Shown here: in pieces, positions 21,301 through 34,000 of the stretch
Numbering within the stretch: the first letter of the stretch is position 1
Layout of the letters: every line of letters starts with the position of its first letter
From: Nephrocerus scutellatus
Taxonomy: Eukaryota; Arthropoda; Insecta; Diptera; Pipunculidae
Direction: 5' to 3'
DNA: 64,000 bases
Assembly (NCBI GenBank): GCA_947095585.1
Contig: OX352762.1
Location: 42,580,537 to 42,644,536 of the forward strand
Notes under the pieces: generated by a model
Databases searched by the model: none
What the model was told of the DNA's origin: nothing
What the model saw: the letters and a program-made list of their open reading frames with translations, nothing else
Translations under genes and position numbers: made by a program

Positions 21301-24300
21301 AAGCGGATTGACCAGTTCGCAGAAAAATTTCACTTAATTGATCCATACCTATGTCTTCCTGAGGGAACTATCTATCGAATAGATTTTGTTAGATTACAAT
21401 GCAGAGGGGAAGAGGCATTTGTGCATCGGTTTGACCATTTGTTATTTTCATAAAATTCTTCAATTTGGAGGTTCACTGTCAAGCCGAATGGCCAGTTCAC
21501 AGAAATGTCTCACTAAATTGACCCAAAACCATGTCTTCCTAAAGGAATTATCTATCGAATAGATTTTGTACGATTACAATACAGAGCCGAAAAGGCATTT
21601 TTGCATCGGTTTGAACATTTTTTATTTTCATGAAATTCCTCAATTTGGAGGTTCGCTGTCAAGCGCATTGGCCAGTTCACAGAGATGTCTTACTAAATTT
21701 ACCCACAACCATGTCTTCCTCAAGGAATTATCTATCGAATATATTTTGTACGATTACAATACAGATCCGAAAAGGCATTTTTGCATCGGTTTGAACATTT
21801 TGTATTTTCATGAAATTCGTCAATTTGGAGGTTCTCCGTAAAGCGGATTGTCCAGTTCGCAGGGATGTCTCACTAAATTGACCCACACCTGTGTCTTCCT
21901 AAGGGAATTATCTATCGAATATATTATGTAAGATTACTATCCAGAGGGGGAGAGGGTTTTGTGCATCGGTTTGAACATTTGCTATTTTCATGAAATTCTT
22001 CAATTTGGAGGTTCACTGTCAAGCGCATTGGCCAGTTCACAGAGATGTTTTACTAAATTGACCCACACCTGTGTCTTCCTAAGGGAATTATCTATCGAAT
22101 ATATTATGTAAGATTACAATGCAGAGGGGAAGAGGGTTCTGTGCATCGGTTTGAACATTTGCTATTTTCATGAAATTCTTCATTTTGGAGGTTCACTGTC
22201 AAGCGTATTGGCCAGTTCACAGAGATGTCTCACTAAATTGACCCACAACCATGTCTTCCTAAAGGAATTATCTATCGAATAGATTATGAAAGATTACAAA
22301 GCAGAGGGGAAGAGGCTTTTGTGCATCGGTTTGAACATTTGCTATTTTCATGAAATTCTTCAATTTAGAGGTTCACTGTCAAGCCGATTGACCAGTTCAC
22401 AGAGATGCCTCACTAAATTGACCCACACCCGTGTCTTCCTAAAGAAATTATCTATCCAATAGATTATGCAAGATTACAATGCAGAGGGGAAAAGGCTTTT
22501 GTGGATCGGTTTGAACATTTGCTATTTTCATGAAATTCCTCAATTTGGAGGTTCGCTGTCATGCGGATTGTCCAGTTCACAGAGATGTCTCACTAAATTA
22601 ACCCACAACTGTGTCTTTGTAAACGAATTATCTATCCAATATATTTTGTTATGTTACAATGCAGAGAGGGAGAGGGTTTTGTGCATCGGTTTGAACATTT
22701 GCTATTTTCATGAAATTCTTCAATTTGGAGGTTCACTGTCAAGCGTATTAGCCAGTTCACAGAAATGTCTCACTAAATTGAACCAAAACCGTGTCTTCCT
22801 AAAGGAATTATCTATCGAATAGATTTTGTACGATTACAATACAGAGCCGAAAAGGCATTTTTGCATCGGTTTGAACATTTTGTATTTTCATGAAATTCTT
22901 CAATTTAGAGGTTCACTGTCAAGCCGATTGGCCAGTTCACAGAGATGTCTCACTAAATTGAACCAAAACCGTGTCTTCCTAAAGGAATTATCTATCGAAT
23001 AGATTTTGTACGATTACAATACAGAGCCGAAAAGGCATTTTTGCATCGGTTTGAACATTTTGTATTTTCATGAAATTCTTCAATTTAGAGGTTCACTGTC
23101 AAGCCGATTGGCCAGTTCACAGAGATGCCTCACTAAAGTTACCCACACTCGTGTCTTCCTAAAGAAATTATCTATCCAATAGATTATGCAAGATTACAAT
23201 GCAGAGGGGAAAAGGCTTTTGTGTATCGGTTTGAACATTTGCTATTTTCATGAAATTCTTCATTTTGGAGGTTCACTGTCAAGCGTATTAGCCAGTTCAC
23301 AGAGATGTTTCACTAAATTGACCCACACCTGTGTCTTCCTAAGGGAATTATCTATCGAATATATTATGTAAGATTACAATGCAGAGGGGAAGAGGGTTTT
23401 GTGCATCGGTTTGAACATTTGCTATTTTCATGAAATTCTTCAATTTAGAGGTTCACTGTCAAGCGTATTGGCCAGTTCACAGAGATGTTTCACTAAATTG
23501 ACCCACACCTGTGTCTTCCTAAGGGAATTATCTATCGAATATATTATGTAAGATTACAATGCAGAGGGGAAGAGGGTTTTGTGCATCGGTTTGAACATTT
23601 GCTATTTTCATGAATTTCTTCATTTTGGAGGTTCACTGTCAAGCGTATTGGCCAGTTCACAGAGATGTCTCACTCAATTGACCCACAACCATGTCTTCCT
23701 AAAGGAATTATCTATCGAATAGATTATGAAAGACTACAACGCAGAGGGGAACAGGCTTTTGTGCATCGGTTTGAACATTTGATATTTTCATGAAATTCTT
23801 CAATTTAGAGGTTCACTGTCAAGCCGATTGGCTAGTTCACAGAGATGCCTCACTAAATTGACCCACACCCGTGTCTTCCTAAAGAAATTATTTATCCAAT
23901 AGATTTTGTACGATTACAATGCAGAGGCGAAGAGGCATTTTTGCATCGGTTTGAACACTTTGTATTTTCATGAAATTCGTCAATTTGGAGGTTCTCCGTC
24001 AAGCGGATTGTCCAGTTCACAGAAATGTCTCACTAAATGGACCCAAAACCATATCTTTCTAAAGGAATTATCTATCGAATAGATTTTGTACGATTACAAT
24101 GGTGAGGCGGAGAGGCATTTTTGCATGGTTTGAACATTTGCTACTTTCATGAAATTCTTCAATTTGAAGGTTCACTGTCAAGCAGATTGGCCAGTTCACA
24201 GAGATGTCTCATTAAATTGACCCACACCTGTGTCTTCCTAAAGGAATTATCTATGGAATAGTTTTTGTAAGATTACAATGCAGAGGGGAAGAGCCATTGG

Positions 24301-24715
24301 TGCATTGGTTTGAACATTTGCTATTTTCATGAAATTCTTCAATTTGGAGGTTCACTGTCAAGCGTATTGGCCAGTTCACAGAGATGTTTCACTAAATTGA
24401 CCCAAACGTGTGTCTTTCTAAGGGAATTATCTATCGAATAGATTTTGTACGATTACAATGGTGAGGCGGAGAGGCATTTTTGCATGGTTTGAACATTTGC
24501 TACTTTCATGAAATTCTTCAATTTGAAGGTTCACTGTCAAGCAGATTGGCCAGTTCACAGAGATGTCTCATTAAATTGACCCACACCTGTGTCTTCCTAA
24601 AGGAATTATCTATGGAATAGTTTTTGTAAGATTACAATGCAGAGGGGAAGAGCCATTGGTGCATTGGTTTGAACATTTGCTATTTTCATGAAATTCTTCA
24701 ATTTGGAGGTTCACT
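18340..24715 (+). repeat. Higher-order repeat, copy 1 (6376 bp)
   Basis: This block recurs 6376 bp further right with almost no differences. It corresponds to 36 monomer positions, less about 104 bases lost in one 90-bp-truncated monomer (join TCAATTTGGAATAGATTTTG at about 19212), one 173-bp variant and small deletions. Before 18340 the sequences at the same spacing no longer match, so this is the left limit. Relative to copies 2 and 3 it lacks one monomer (the counterpart of about 28951-29130). Confidence 0.93.
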
Positions 24716-27700
24716 GTCAAGCGGATTGGCCAGTTCACAGAGATGTCTCACTAAATTGAAGCACACCTGTCTCTTCCTAAAGGAATTATGTATCGAATAG
24801 ATTATGTAAGATGACAATGCAGAGGGGGAGAGGCATTTGTGCATCGGTTTGAACATTTGTTATTTTCACGAAATTCTTAAATTTGGAGGTTCACTGTCAA
24901 GCGGATTGGCCAGTTCACAGAGATGTCTCACTAAATTGACCCAAACCTGTGTCTTCCTAAAGAAATTATTTATCCAATAGATTTTGTACGATTACAATGC
25001 AGAGGCGAAGAGGCATTTTTGCATCGGTTTGAACACTTTGTATTTTCATGAAATTCGTCAATTTGGAGGTTCTCCGTCAAGCGGATTGTCCAGTTCACAG
25101 AAATGTCTCACTAAATGGACCCAAAACCATATCTTTCTAAAGGAATTATCTATCGAATAGATTTTGTACGATTACAATGGTGAGGCGGAGAGGCATTTTT
25201 GCATGGTTTGAACATTTGCTACTTTCATGAAATTCTTCAATTTGAAGGTTCACTGTCAAGCAGATTGGCCAGTTCACAGAGATGTCTCATTAAATTGACC
25301 CACACCTGTGTCTTCCTAAAGGAATTATCTATGGAATAGTTTTTGTAAGATTACAATGCAGAGGGGAAGAGCCATTGGTGCATTGGTTTGAACATTTGCT
25401 ATTTTCATGAAATTCTTCAATTTGGAGGTTCACTGTCAAGCGTATTGGCCAGTTCACAGAGATGTTTCACTAAATTGACCCAAACGTGTGTCTTTCTAAG
25501 GGAATTATCTATCGAATAGATTTTGTACGATTACAACGCAGAGGCGAAGAGGCATATTTGCATCGGTTTGAACATTTTGTATTTTCATGAAATTCGTCAA
25601 TTTGGAATAGATTTTGTTAGGTTACAATGCAGAGGGGAAGAGGCTTTTGTGCATCGGTTTAAACATTTGTTATTTTCATGAAATTCCTCAATTTGGAGGT
25701 TCGCTTTCAAGCGGATTGACCAGTTCGCAGAAAAATTTCACTTAATTGATCCATACCTATGTCTTCCTGTGGGAACTATCTATCGAATAGATTTTGTTAG
25801 ATTACAATGCAGAGGGGAAGAGGCATTTGTGCATCGGTTTGACCATTTGTTATTTTCATAAAATTCTTCAATTTGGAGGTTCACTGTCAAGCCGAATGGC
25901 CAGTTCACAGAGATGTCTCACTAAATTGACCCAAAACCTTCCTAAAGGAATTATCTATCGAATAGATTTTGTACGATTACAATACAGAGCCGAAAAGGCA
26001 TTTTTGCATCGGTTTGAACATTTTTTATTTTCATGAAATTCTTCAATTTGGAGGTTAACTGTCAAGCGGATTGTCCAGTACACAGAGAAGTTTCACTTAA
26101 TTAACCCACACCTTTGTCTTCCTAAGCGAATTATCTATCGAATATATTATGTAAGATTACAATGCAGTGGGGAAGAGGCATATGTGCATCGGTTTGAACA
26201 TTTGTTATTTTCATGAAATTCTTCAATTTGGAGGTTCGCTGTCAAGTGGATTGGCCAGTTCACAGAGATGTCTCACTAACTTGACCCACAACCATGTCTT
26301 CCTAAAGGAATTATCTATCGAAGAAATGATGTAAGATTACAATAGAGAGGGGAAAAGGCTTTTGTGCATCGGTTTGAACATTTGCTATTTTCATGAAATT
26401 CCTCAATTTGGAGGTTCGCTGTCAAGCGGATTGGCCAGTTCACAGAGATGTCTTACTAAATTGACCCACACCTGTGTCTTCCTAAAGAAATTATCTATCG
26501 AATAGATTTTGTTAAGTTACAATGCAGAGGGGATTTGTGCATCGGGTTGAACATTTGTTATTTTCATGAAATTCTTCAATTTGGAGGTTCACTCTCAAGC
26601 GGATTAGCCAGTTCACAGTGATGTCTCACTTAATAGACCCAAACCTGTGTCTTTCTAAAGGAATTATCTATCAAATAGATTTTGTTAGATTACAATGCAG
26701 AGGGGAAAAGGCATTTGTGCATCGGTTTGAACATTTGTTATTTTCATGAATTTCTTCAATTTGGAGGTTCACTCTCAAGCGGATTGTCCAGTTCACAGAG
26801 ATGTCTTACTATATTAACCCACACCTGTGTCTTTCTAAGGAAATTATCTATCGAATAGATTTTGTTAGATTACAATGCAGAGGGGAAGAGTCATTTGTGC
26901 ATCGGTTTGAACATTTGTTATTTTCATGAAATTCTTCAATTTGAAGGTTCACTGTCAAGCGGATTGGCCAGTTCACAGAGATGTCTCATTAAATTGACCC
27001 ACACCTGTGTCTTCCTAAAGGAATTGTCTATGGAATAGTTTTTGTAAGATTACAATGCAGAGGGGAAGAGCCATTGGTGCATTGGTTTGAACATTTGCTA
27101 TTTTCATGAAATTCTTCAATTTGGAGGTTCACTGTCAAGCGTATTGGCCAGTTCACAGAGATGTTTCACTAAATTGACCCAAACGTGTGTCTTTCTAAGG
27201 GAATTATCTATCGAATAGATTTTGTACGATTACAACGCAGAGGCGAAAAGGCATTTTTGCATCGGTTTGAACATTTTGTATTTTCATGAAATTCGTCAAT
27301 TTGGAGGTTCTCCGTCAAGCGGATTGTCCAGTTCACAGAGATGTCTCACTAAATTAATCCACACCTGTGTCTTCCTAAAGGAATTATCTATCAAATAGAT
27401 TTTGTTAGGTTACAATGCAGAGGGGAAGAGGCGTTTGTGCATCGGTTTAAACATTTGTTATTTTCATGAAATTCCTCAATTTGGAGGTTCGCTTTCAAGC
27501 GGATTGACCAGTTCGCAGAAATGTTTCACTTAATTGATCCATACCTATGTCTTCCTGAGGGAACTATCTATCGAATAGATTTTGTTAGGTTACAATGCAG
27601 AGGGGAAGAGGCTTTTGTGCATCGGTTTAAACATTTGTTATTTTCATGAAATTCCTCAATTTGGGGGTTCGCTTTCAAGCGGATTGACCAGTTCGCAGAA

Positions 27701-30700
27701 AAATTTCACTTAATTGATCCATACCTATGTCTTCCTGAGGGAACTATCTATCGAATAGATTTTGTTAGATTACAATGCAGAGGGGAAGAGGCATTTGTGC
27801 ATCGGTTTGACCATTTGTTATTTTCATAAAATTCTTCAATTTGGAGGTTCACTGTCAAGCCGAATGGCCAGTTCACAGAAATGTCTCACTAAATTGACCC
27901 AAAACCATGTCTTCCTAAAGGAATTATCTATCGAATAGATTTTGTACGATTACAATACAGAGCCGAAAAGGCATTTTTGCATCGGTTTGAACATTTTTTA
28001 TTTTCATGAAATTCCTCAATTTGGAGGTTCGCTGTCAAGCGCATTGGCCAGTTCACAGAGATGTCTTACTAAATTTACCCACAACCATGTCTTCCTCAAG
28101 GAATTATCTATCGAATATATTTTGTACGATTACAATACAGATCCGAAAAGGCATTTTTGCATCGGTTTGAACATTTTGTATTTTCATGAAATTCGTCAAT
28201 TTGGAGGTTCTCCGTAAAGCGGATTGTCCAGTTCGCAGGGATGTCTCACTAAATTGACCCACACCTGTGTCTTCCTAAGGGAATTATCTATCGAATATAT
28301 TATGTAAGATTACTATCCAGAGGGGGAGAGGGTTTTGTGCATCGGTTTGAACATTTGCTATTTTCATGAAATTCTTCAATTTGGAGGTTCACTGTCAAGC
28401 GTATTGGCCAGTTTACAGAGATGTCTCACTAAATTGACCCACAACCATGTCTTCCTAAAGGAATTATCTATCGAATAGATTATGAAAGATTACAAAGCAG
28501 AGGGGAAGAGGCTTTTGTGCATCGGTTTGAACATTTGCTATTTTCATGAAATTCTTCAATTTAGAGGTTCACTGTCAAGCCGATTGACCAGTTCACAGAG
28601 ATGCCTCACTAAATTGACCCACACCCGTGTCTTCCTAAAGAAATTATCTATCCAATAGATTATGCAAGATTACAATGCAGAGGGGAAAAGGCTTTTGTGG
28701 ATCGGTTTGAACATTTGCTATTTTCATGAAATTCCTCAATTTGGAGGTTCGCTGTCATGCGGATTGTCCAGTTCACAGAGATGTCTCACTAAATTAACCC
28801 ACAACTGTGTCTTTGTAAACGAATTATCTATCCAATATATTTTGTTATGTTACAATGCAGAGAGGGAGAGGGTTTTGTGCATCGGTTTGAACATTTGCTA
28901 TTTTCATGAAATTCTTCAATTTGGAGGTTCACTGTCAAGCGTATTAGCCAGTTCACAGAAATGTTTCACTAAATTGACCCATACCTATGTCTTCCTAAAG
29001 GAACTATCTATCGAATAGATTTTGTTAGATTACAATGCAGAGGGGAAGAGGCATTTGTGCATCGGTTTGACCATTTGTTATTTTCATAAAATTCTTCAAT
29101 TTGGAGGTTCACTGTCAAGCCGATTGGCCAGTTCACAGAGATGTCTCACTAAATTGACCCAAAACCGTGTCTTCCTAAAGGAATTATCTATCGAATAGAT
29201 TTTGTACGATTACAATACAGAGCCGAAAAGGCATTTTTGCATCGGTTTGAACATTTTGTATTTTCATGAAATTCTTCAATTTAGAGGTTCACTGTCAAGC
29301 CGATTGGCCAGTTCACAGAGATGTCTCACTAAATTGAACCAAAACCGTGTCTTCCTAAAGGATTTATCTATCGAATAGATTTTGTACGATTACAATACAG
29401 AGCCGAAAAGGCATTTTTGCATCGGTTTGAACATTTTGTATTTTCATGAAATTCTTCAATTTAGAGGTTCACTGTCAAGCCGATTGGCCAGTTCACAGAG
29501 ATGCCTCACTAAAGTTACCCACACTCGTGTCTTCCTAAAGAAATTATCTATCCAATAGATTATGCAAGATTACAATGCAGAGGGGAAAAGGCTTTTGTGT
29601 ATCGGTTTGAACATTTGCTATTTTCATGAAATTCTTCATTTTGGAGGTTCACTGTCAAGCGTATTAGCCAGTTCACAGAGATGTTTCACTAAATTGACCC
29701 ACACCTGTGTCTTCCTAAGGGAATTATCTATCGAATATATTATGTAAGATTACAATGCAGAGGGGAAGAGGGTTTTGTGCATCGGTTTGAACATTTGCTA
29801 TTTTCATGAAATTCTTCAATTTAGAGGTTCACTGTCAAGCGTATTGGCCAGTTCACAGAGATGTTTCACTAAATTGACCCACACCTGTGTCTTCCTAAGG
29901 GAATTATCTATCGAATATATTATGTAAGATTACAATGCAGAGGGGAAGAGGGTTTTGTGCATCGGTTTGAACATTTGCTATTTTCATGAATTTCTTCATT
30001 TTGGAGGTTCACTGTCAAGCGTATTGGCCAGTTCACAGAGATGTCTCACTCAATTGACCCACAACCATGTCTTCCTAAAGGAATTATCTATCGAATAGAT
30101 TATGAAAGACTACAACGCAGAGGGGAACAGGCTTTTGTGCATCGGTTTGAACATTTGATATTTTCATGAAATTCTTCAATTTAGAGGTTCACTGTCAAGC
30201 CGATTGGCTAGTTCACAGAGATGCCTCACTAAATTGACCCACACCCGTGTCTTCCTAAAGAAATTATTTATCCAATAGATTTTGTACGATTACAATGCAG
30301 AGGCGAAGAGGCATTTTTGCATCGGTTTGAACACTTTGTATTTTCATGAAATTCGTCAATTTGGAGGTTCTCCGTCAAGCGGATTGTCCAGTTCACAGAA
30401 ATGTCTCACTAAATGGACCCAAAACCATATCTTTCTAAAGGAATTATCTATCGAATAGATTTTGTACGATTACAATGGTGAGGCGGAGAGGCATTTTTGC
30501 ATGGTTTGAACATTTGCTACTTTCATGAAATTCTTCAATTTGAAGGTTCACTGTCAAGCAGATTGGCCAGTTCACAGAGATGTCTCATTAAATTGACCCA
30601 CACCTGTGTCTTCCTAAAGGAATTATCTATGGAATAGTTTTTGTAAGATTACAATGCAGAGGGGAAGAGCCATTGGTGCATTGGTTTGAACATTTGCTAT

Positions 30701-31091
30701 TTTCATGAAATTCTTCAATTTGGAGGTTCACTGTCAAGCGTATTGGCCAGTTCACAGAGATGTTTCACTAAATTGACCCAAACGTGTGTCTTTCTAAGGG
30801 AATTATCTATCGAATAGATTTTGTACGATTACAATGGTGAGGCGGAGAGGCATTTTTGCATGGTTTGAACATTTGCTACTTTCATGAAATTCTTCAATTT
30901 GAAGGTTCACTGTCAAGCAGATTGGCCAGTTCACAGAGATGTCTCATTAAATTGACCCACACCTGTGTCTTCCTAAAGGAATTATCTATGGAATAGTTTT
31001 TGTAAGATTACAATGCAGAGGGGAAGAGCCATTGGTGCATTGGTTTGAACATTTGCTATTTTCATGAAATTCTTCAATTTGGAGGTTCACT
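24716..31091 (+). repeat. Higher-order repeat, copy 2 (6376 bp)
   Basis: It has the same monomer order as copy 1. One monomer present in copies 1 and 3 (about 22026-22205 in copy 1) is absent near 28381, and one monomer (about 28951-29130) is present that copy 1 lacks, so the net length is unchanged. The truncated marker monomer is at about 25590. Confidence 0.93.
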
Positions 31092-34000
31092 GTCAAGCGG
31101 ATTGGCCAGTTCACAGAGATGTCTCACTAAATTGAAGCACACCTGTCTCTTCCTAAAGGAATTATGTATCGAATAGATTATGTAAGATGACAATGCAGAG
31201 GGGGAGAGGCATTTGTGCATCGGTTTGAACATTTGTTATTTTCACGAAATTCTTAAATTTGGAGGTTCACTGTCAAGCGGATTGGCCAGTTCACAGAGAT
31301 GTCTCACTAAATTGACCCAAACCTGTGTCTTCCTAAAGAAATTATTTATCCAATAGATTTTGTACGATTACAATGCAGAGGCGAAGAGGCATTTTTGCAT
31401 CGGTTTGAACACTTTGTATTTTCATGAAATTCGTCAATTTGGAGGTTCTCCGTCAAGCGGATTGTCCAGTTCACAGAAATGTCTCACTAAATGGACCCAA
31501 AACCATATCTTTCTAAAGGAATTATCTATCGAATAGATTTTGTACGATTACAATGGTGAGGCGGAGAGGCATTTTTGCATGGTTTGAACATTTGCTACTT
31601 TCATGAAATTCTTCAATTTGAAGGTTCACTGTCAAGCAGATTGGCCAGTTCACAGAGATGTCTCATTAAATTAACCCACACCTGTGTCTTCCTAAAGGAA
31701 TTATCTATGGAATAGTTTTTGTAAGATTACAATGCAGAGGGGAAGAGCCATTGGTGCATTGGTTTGAACATTTGCTATTTTCATGAAATTCTTCAATTTG
31801 GATTTTCACTGTCAAGCGTATTGGCCAGTTCACAGAGATGTTTCACTAAATTGACCCAAACGTGTGTCTTTCTAAGGGAATTATCTATCGAATAGATTTT
31901 GTACGATTACAACGCAGAGGCGAAGAGGCATATTTGCATCGGTTTGAACATTTTGTATTTTCATGAAATTCGTCAATTTGGAATAGATTTTGTTAGGTTA
32001 CAATGCAGAGGGGAAGAGGCTTTTGTGCATCGGTTTAAACATTTGTTATTTTCATGAAATTCCTCAATTTGGAGGTTCGCTTTCAAGCGGATTGACCAGT
32101 TCGCAGAAAAATTTCACTTAATTGATCCATACCTATGTCTTCCTGTGGGAACTATCTATCGAATAGATTTTGTTAGATTACAATGCAGAGGGGAAGAGGC
32201 ATTTGTGCATCGGTTTGACCATTTGTTATTTTCATAAAATTCTTCAATTTGGAGGTTCACTGTCAGGCCGAATGGCCAGTTCACAGAGATGTCTCACTAA
32301 ATTGACCCAAAACCTTCCTAAAGGAATTATCTATCGAATAGATTTTGTACGATTACAATACAGAGCCGAAAAGGCATTTTTGCATCGGTTTGAACATTTT
32401 TTATTTTCATGAAATTCTTCAATTTGGAGGTTAACTGTCAAGCGGATTGTCCAGTACACAGAGAAGTTTCACTTAATTAACCCACACCTTTGTCTTCCTA
32501 AGCGAATTATCTATCGAATATATTATGTAAGATTACAATGCAGTGGGGAAGAGGCATATGTGCATCGGTTTGAACATTTGTTATTTTCATGAAATTCTTC
32601 AATTTGGAGGTTCGCTGTCAAGTGGATTGGCCAGTTCACAGAGATGTCTCACTAAATTTACCCACAACCATGTCTTCCTCAAGGAATTATCTATCGAAGA
32701 AATGATGTAAGATTACAATAGAGAGGGGAAAAGGCTTTTGTGCATCGGTTTGAACATTTGCTATTTTCATGAAATTCCTCAATTTGGAGGTTCGCTGTCA
32801 AGCGGATTGGCCAGTTCACAGAGATGTCTTACTAAATTGACCCACACCTGTGTCTTCCTAAAGAAATTATCTATCGAATAGATTTTGTTAAGTTACAATG
32901 CAGAGGGGATTTGTGCATCGGGTTGAACATTTGTTATTTTCATGAAATTCTTCAATTTGGAGGTTCACTCTCAAGCGGATTAGCCAGTTCACAGTGATGT
33001 CTCACTTAATAGACCCAAACCTGTGTCTTTCTAAAGGAATTATCTATCAAATAGATTTTGTTAGATTACAATGCAGAGGGGAAAAGGCATTTGTGCATCG
33101 GTTTGAACATTTGTTATTTTCATGAATTTCTTCAATTTGGAGGTTCACTCTCAAGCGGATTGTCCAGTTCACAGAGATGTCTTACTATATTAACCCACAC
33201 CTGTGTCTTTCTAAGGAAATTATCTATCGAATAGATTTTGTTAGATTACAATGCAGAGGGGAAGAGTCATTTGTGCATCGGTTTGAACATTTGTTATTTT
33301 CATGAAATTCTTCAATTTGAAGGTTCACTGTCAAGCGGATTGGCCAGTTCACAGAGATGTCTCATTAAATTGACCCACACCTGTGTCTTCCTAAAGGAAT
33401 TGTCTATGGAATAGTTTTTGTAAGATTACAATGCAGAGGGGAAGAGCCATTGGTGCATTGGTTTGAACATTTGCTATTTTCATGAAATTCTTCAATTTGG
33501 AGGTTCACTGTCAAGCGTATTGGCCAGTTCACAGAGATGTTTCACTAAATTGACCCAAACGTGTGTCTTTCTAAGGGAATTATCTATCGAATAGATTTTG
33601 TACGATTACAACGCAGAGGCGAAAAGGCATTTTTGCATCGGTTTGAACATTTTGTATTTTCATGAAATTCGTCAATTTGGAGGTTCTCCGTCAAGCGGAT
33701 TGTCCAGTTCACAGAGATGTCTCACTAAATTAATCCACACCTGTGTCTTCCTAAAGGAATTATCTATCAAATAGATTTTGTTAGGTTACAATGCAGAGGG
33801 GAAGAGGCGTTTGTGCATCGGTTTAAACATTTGTTATTTTCATGAAATTCCTCAATTTGGAGGTTCGCTTTCAAGCGGATTGACCAGTTCGCAGAAATGT
33901 TTCACTTAATTGATCCATACCTATGTCTTCCTGAGGGAACTATCTATCGAATAGATTTTGTTAGGTTACAATGCAGAGGGGAAGAGGCTTTTGTGCATCG

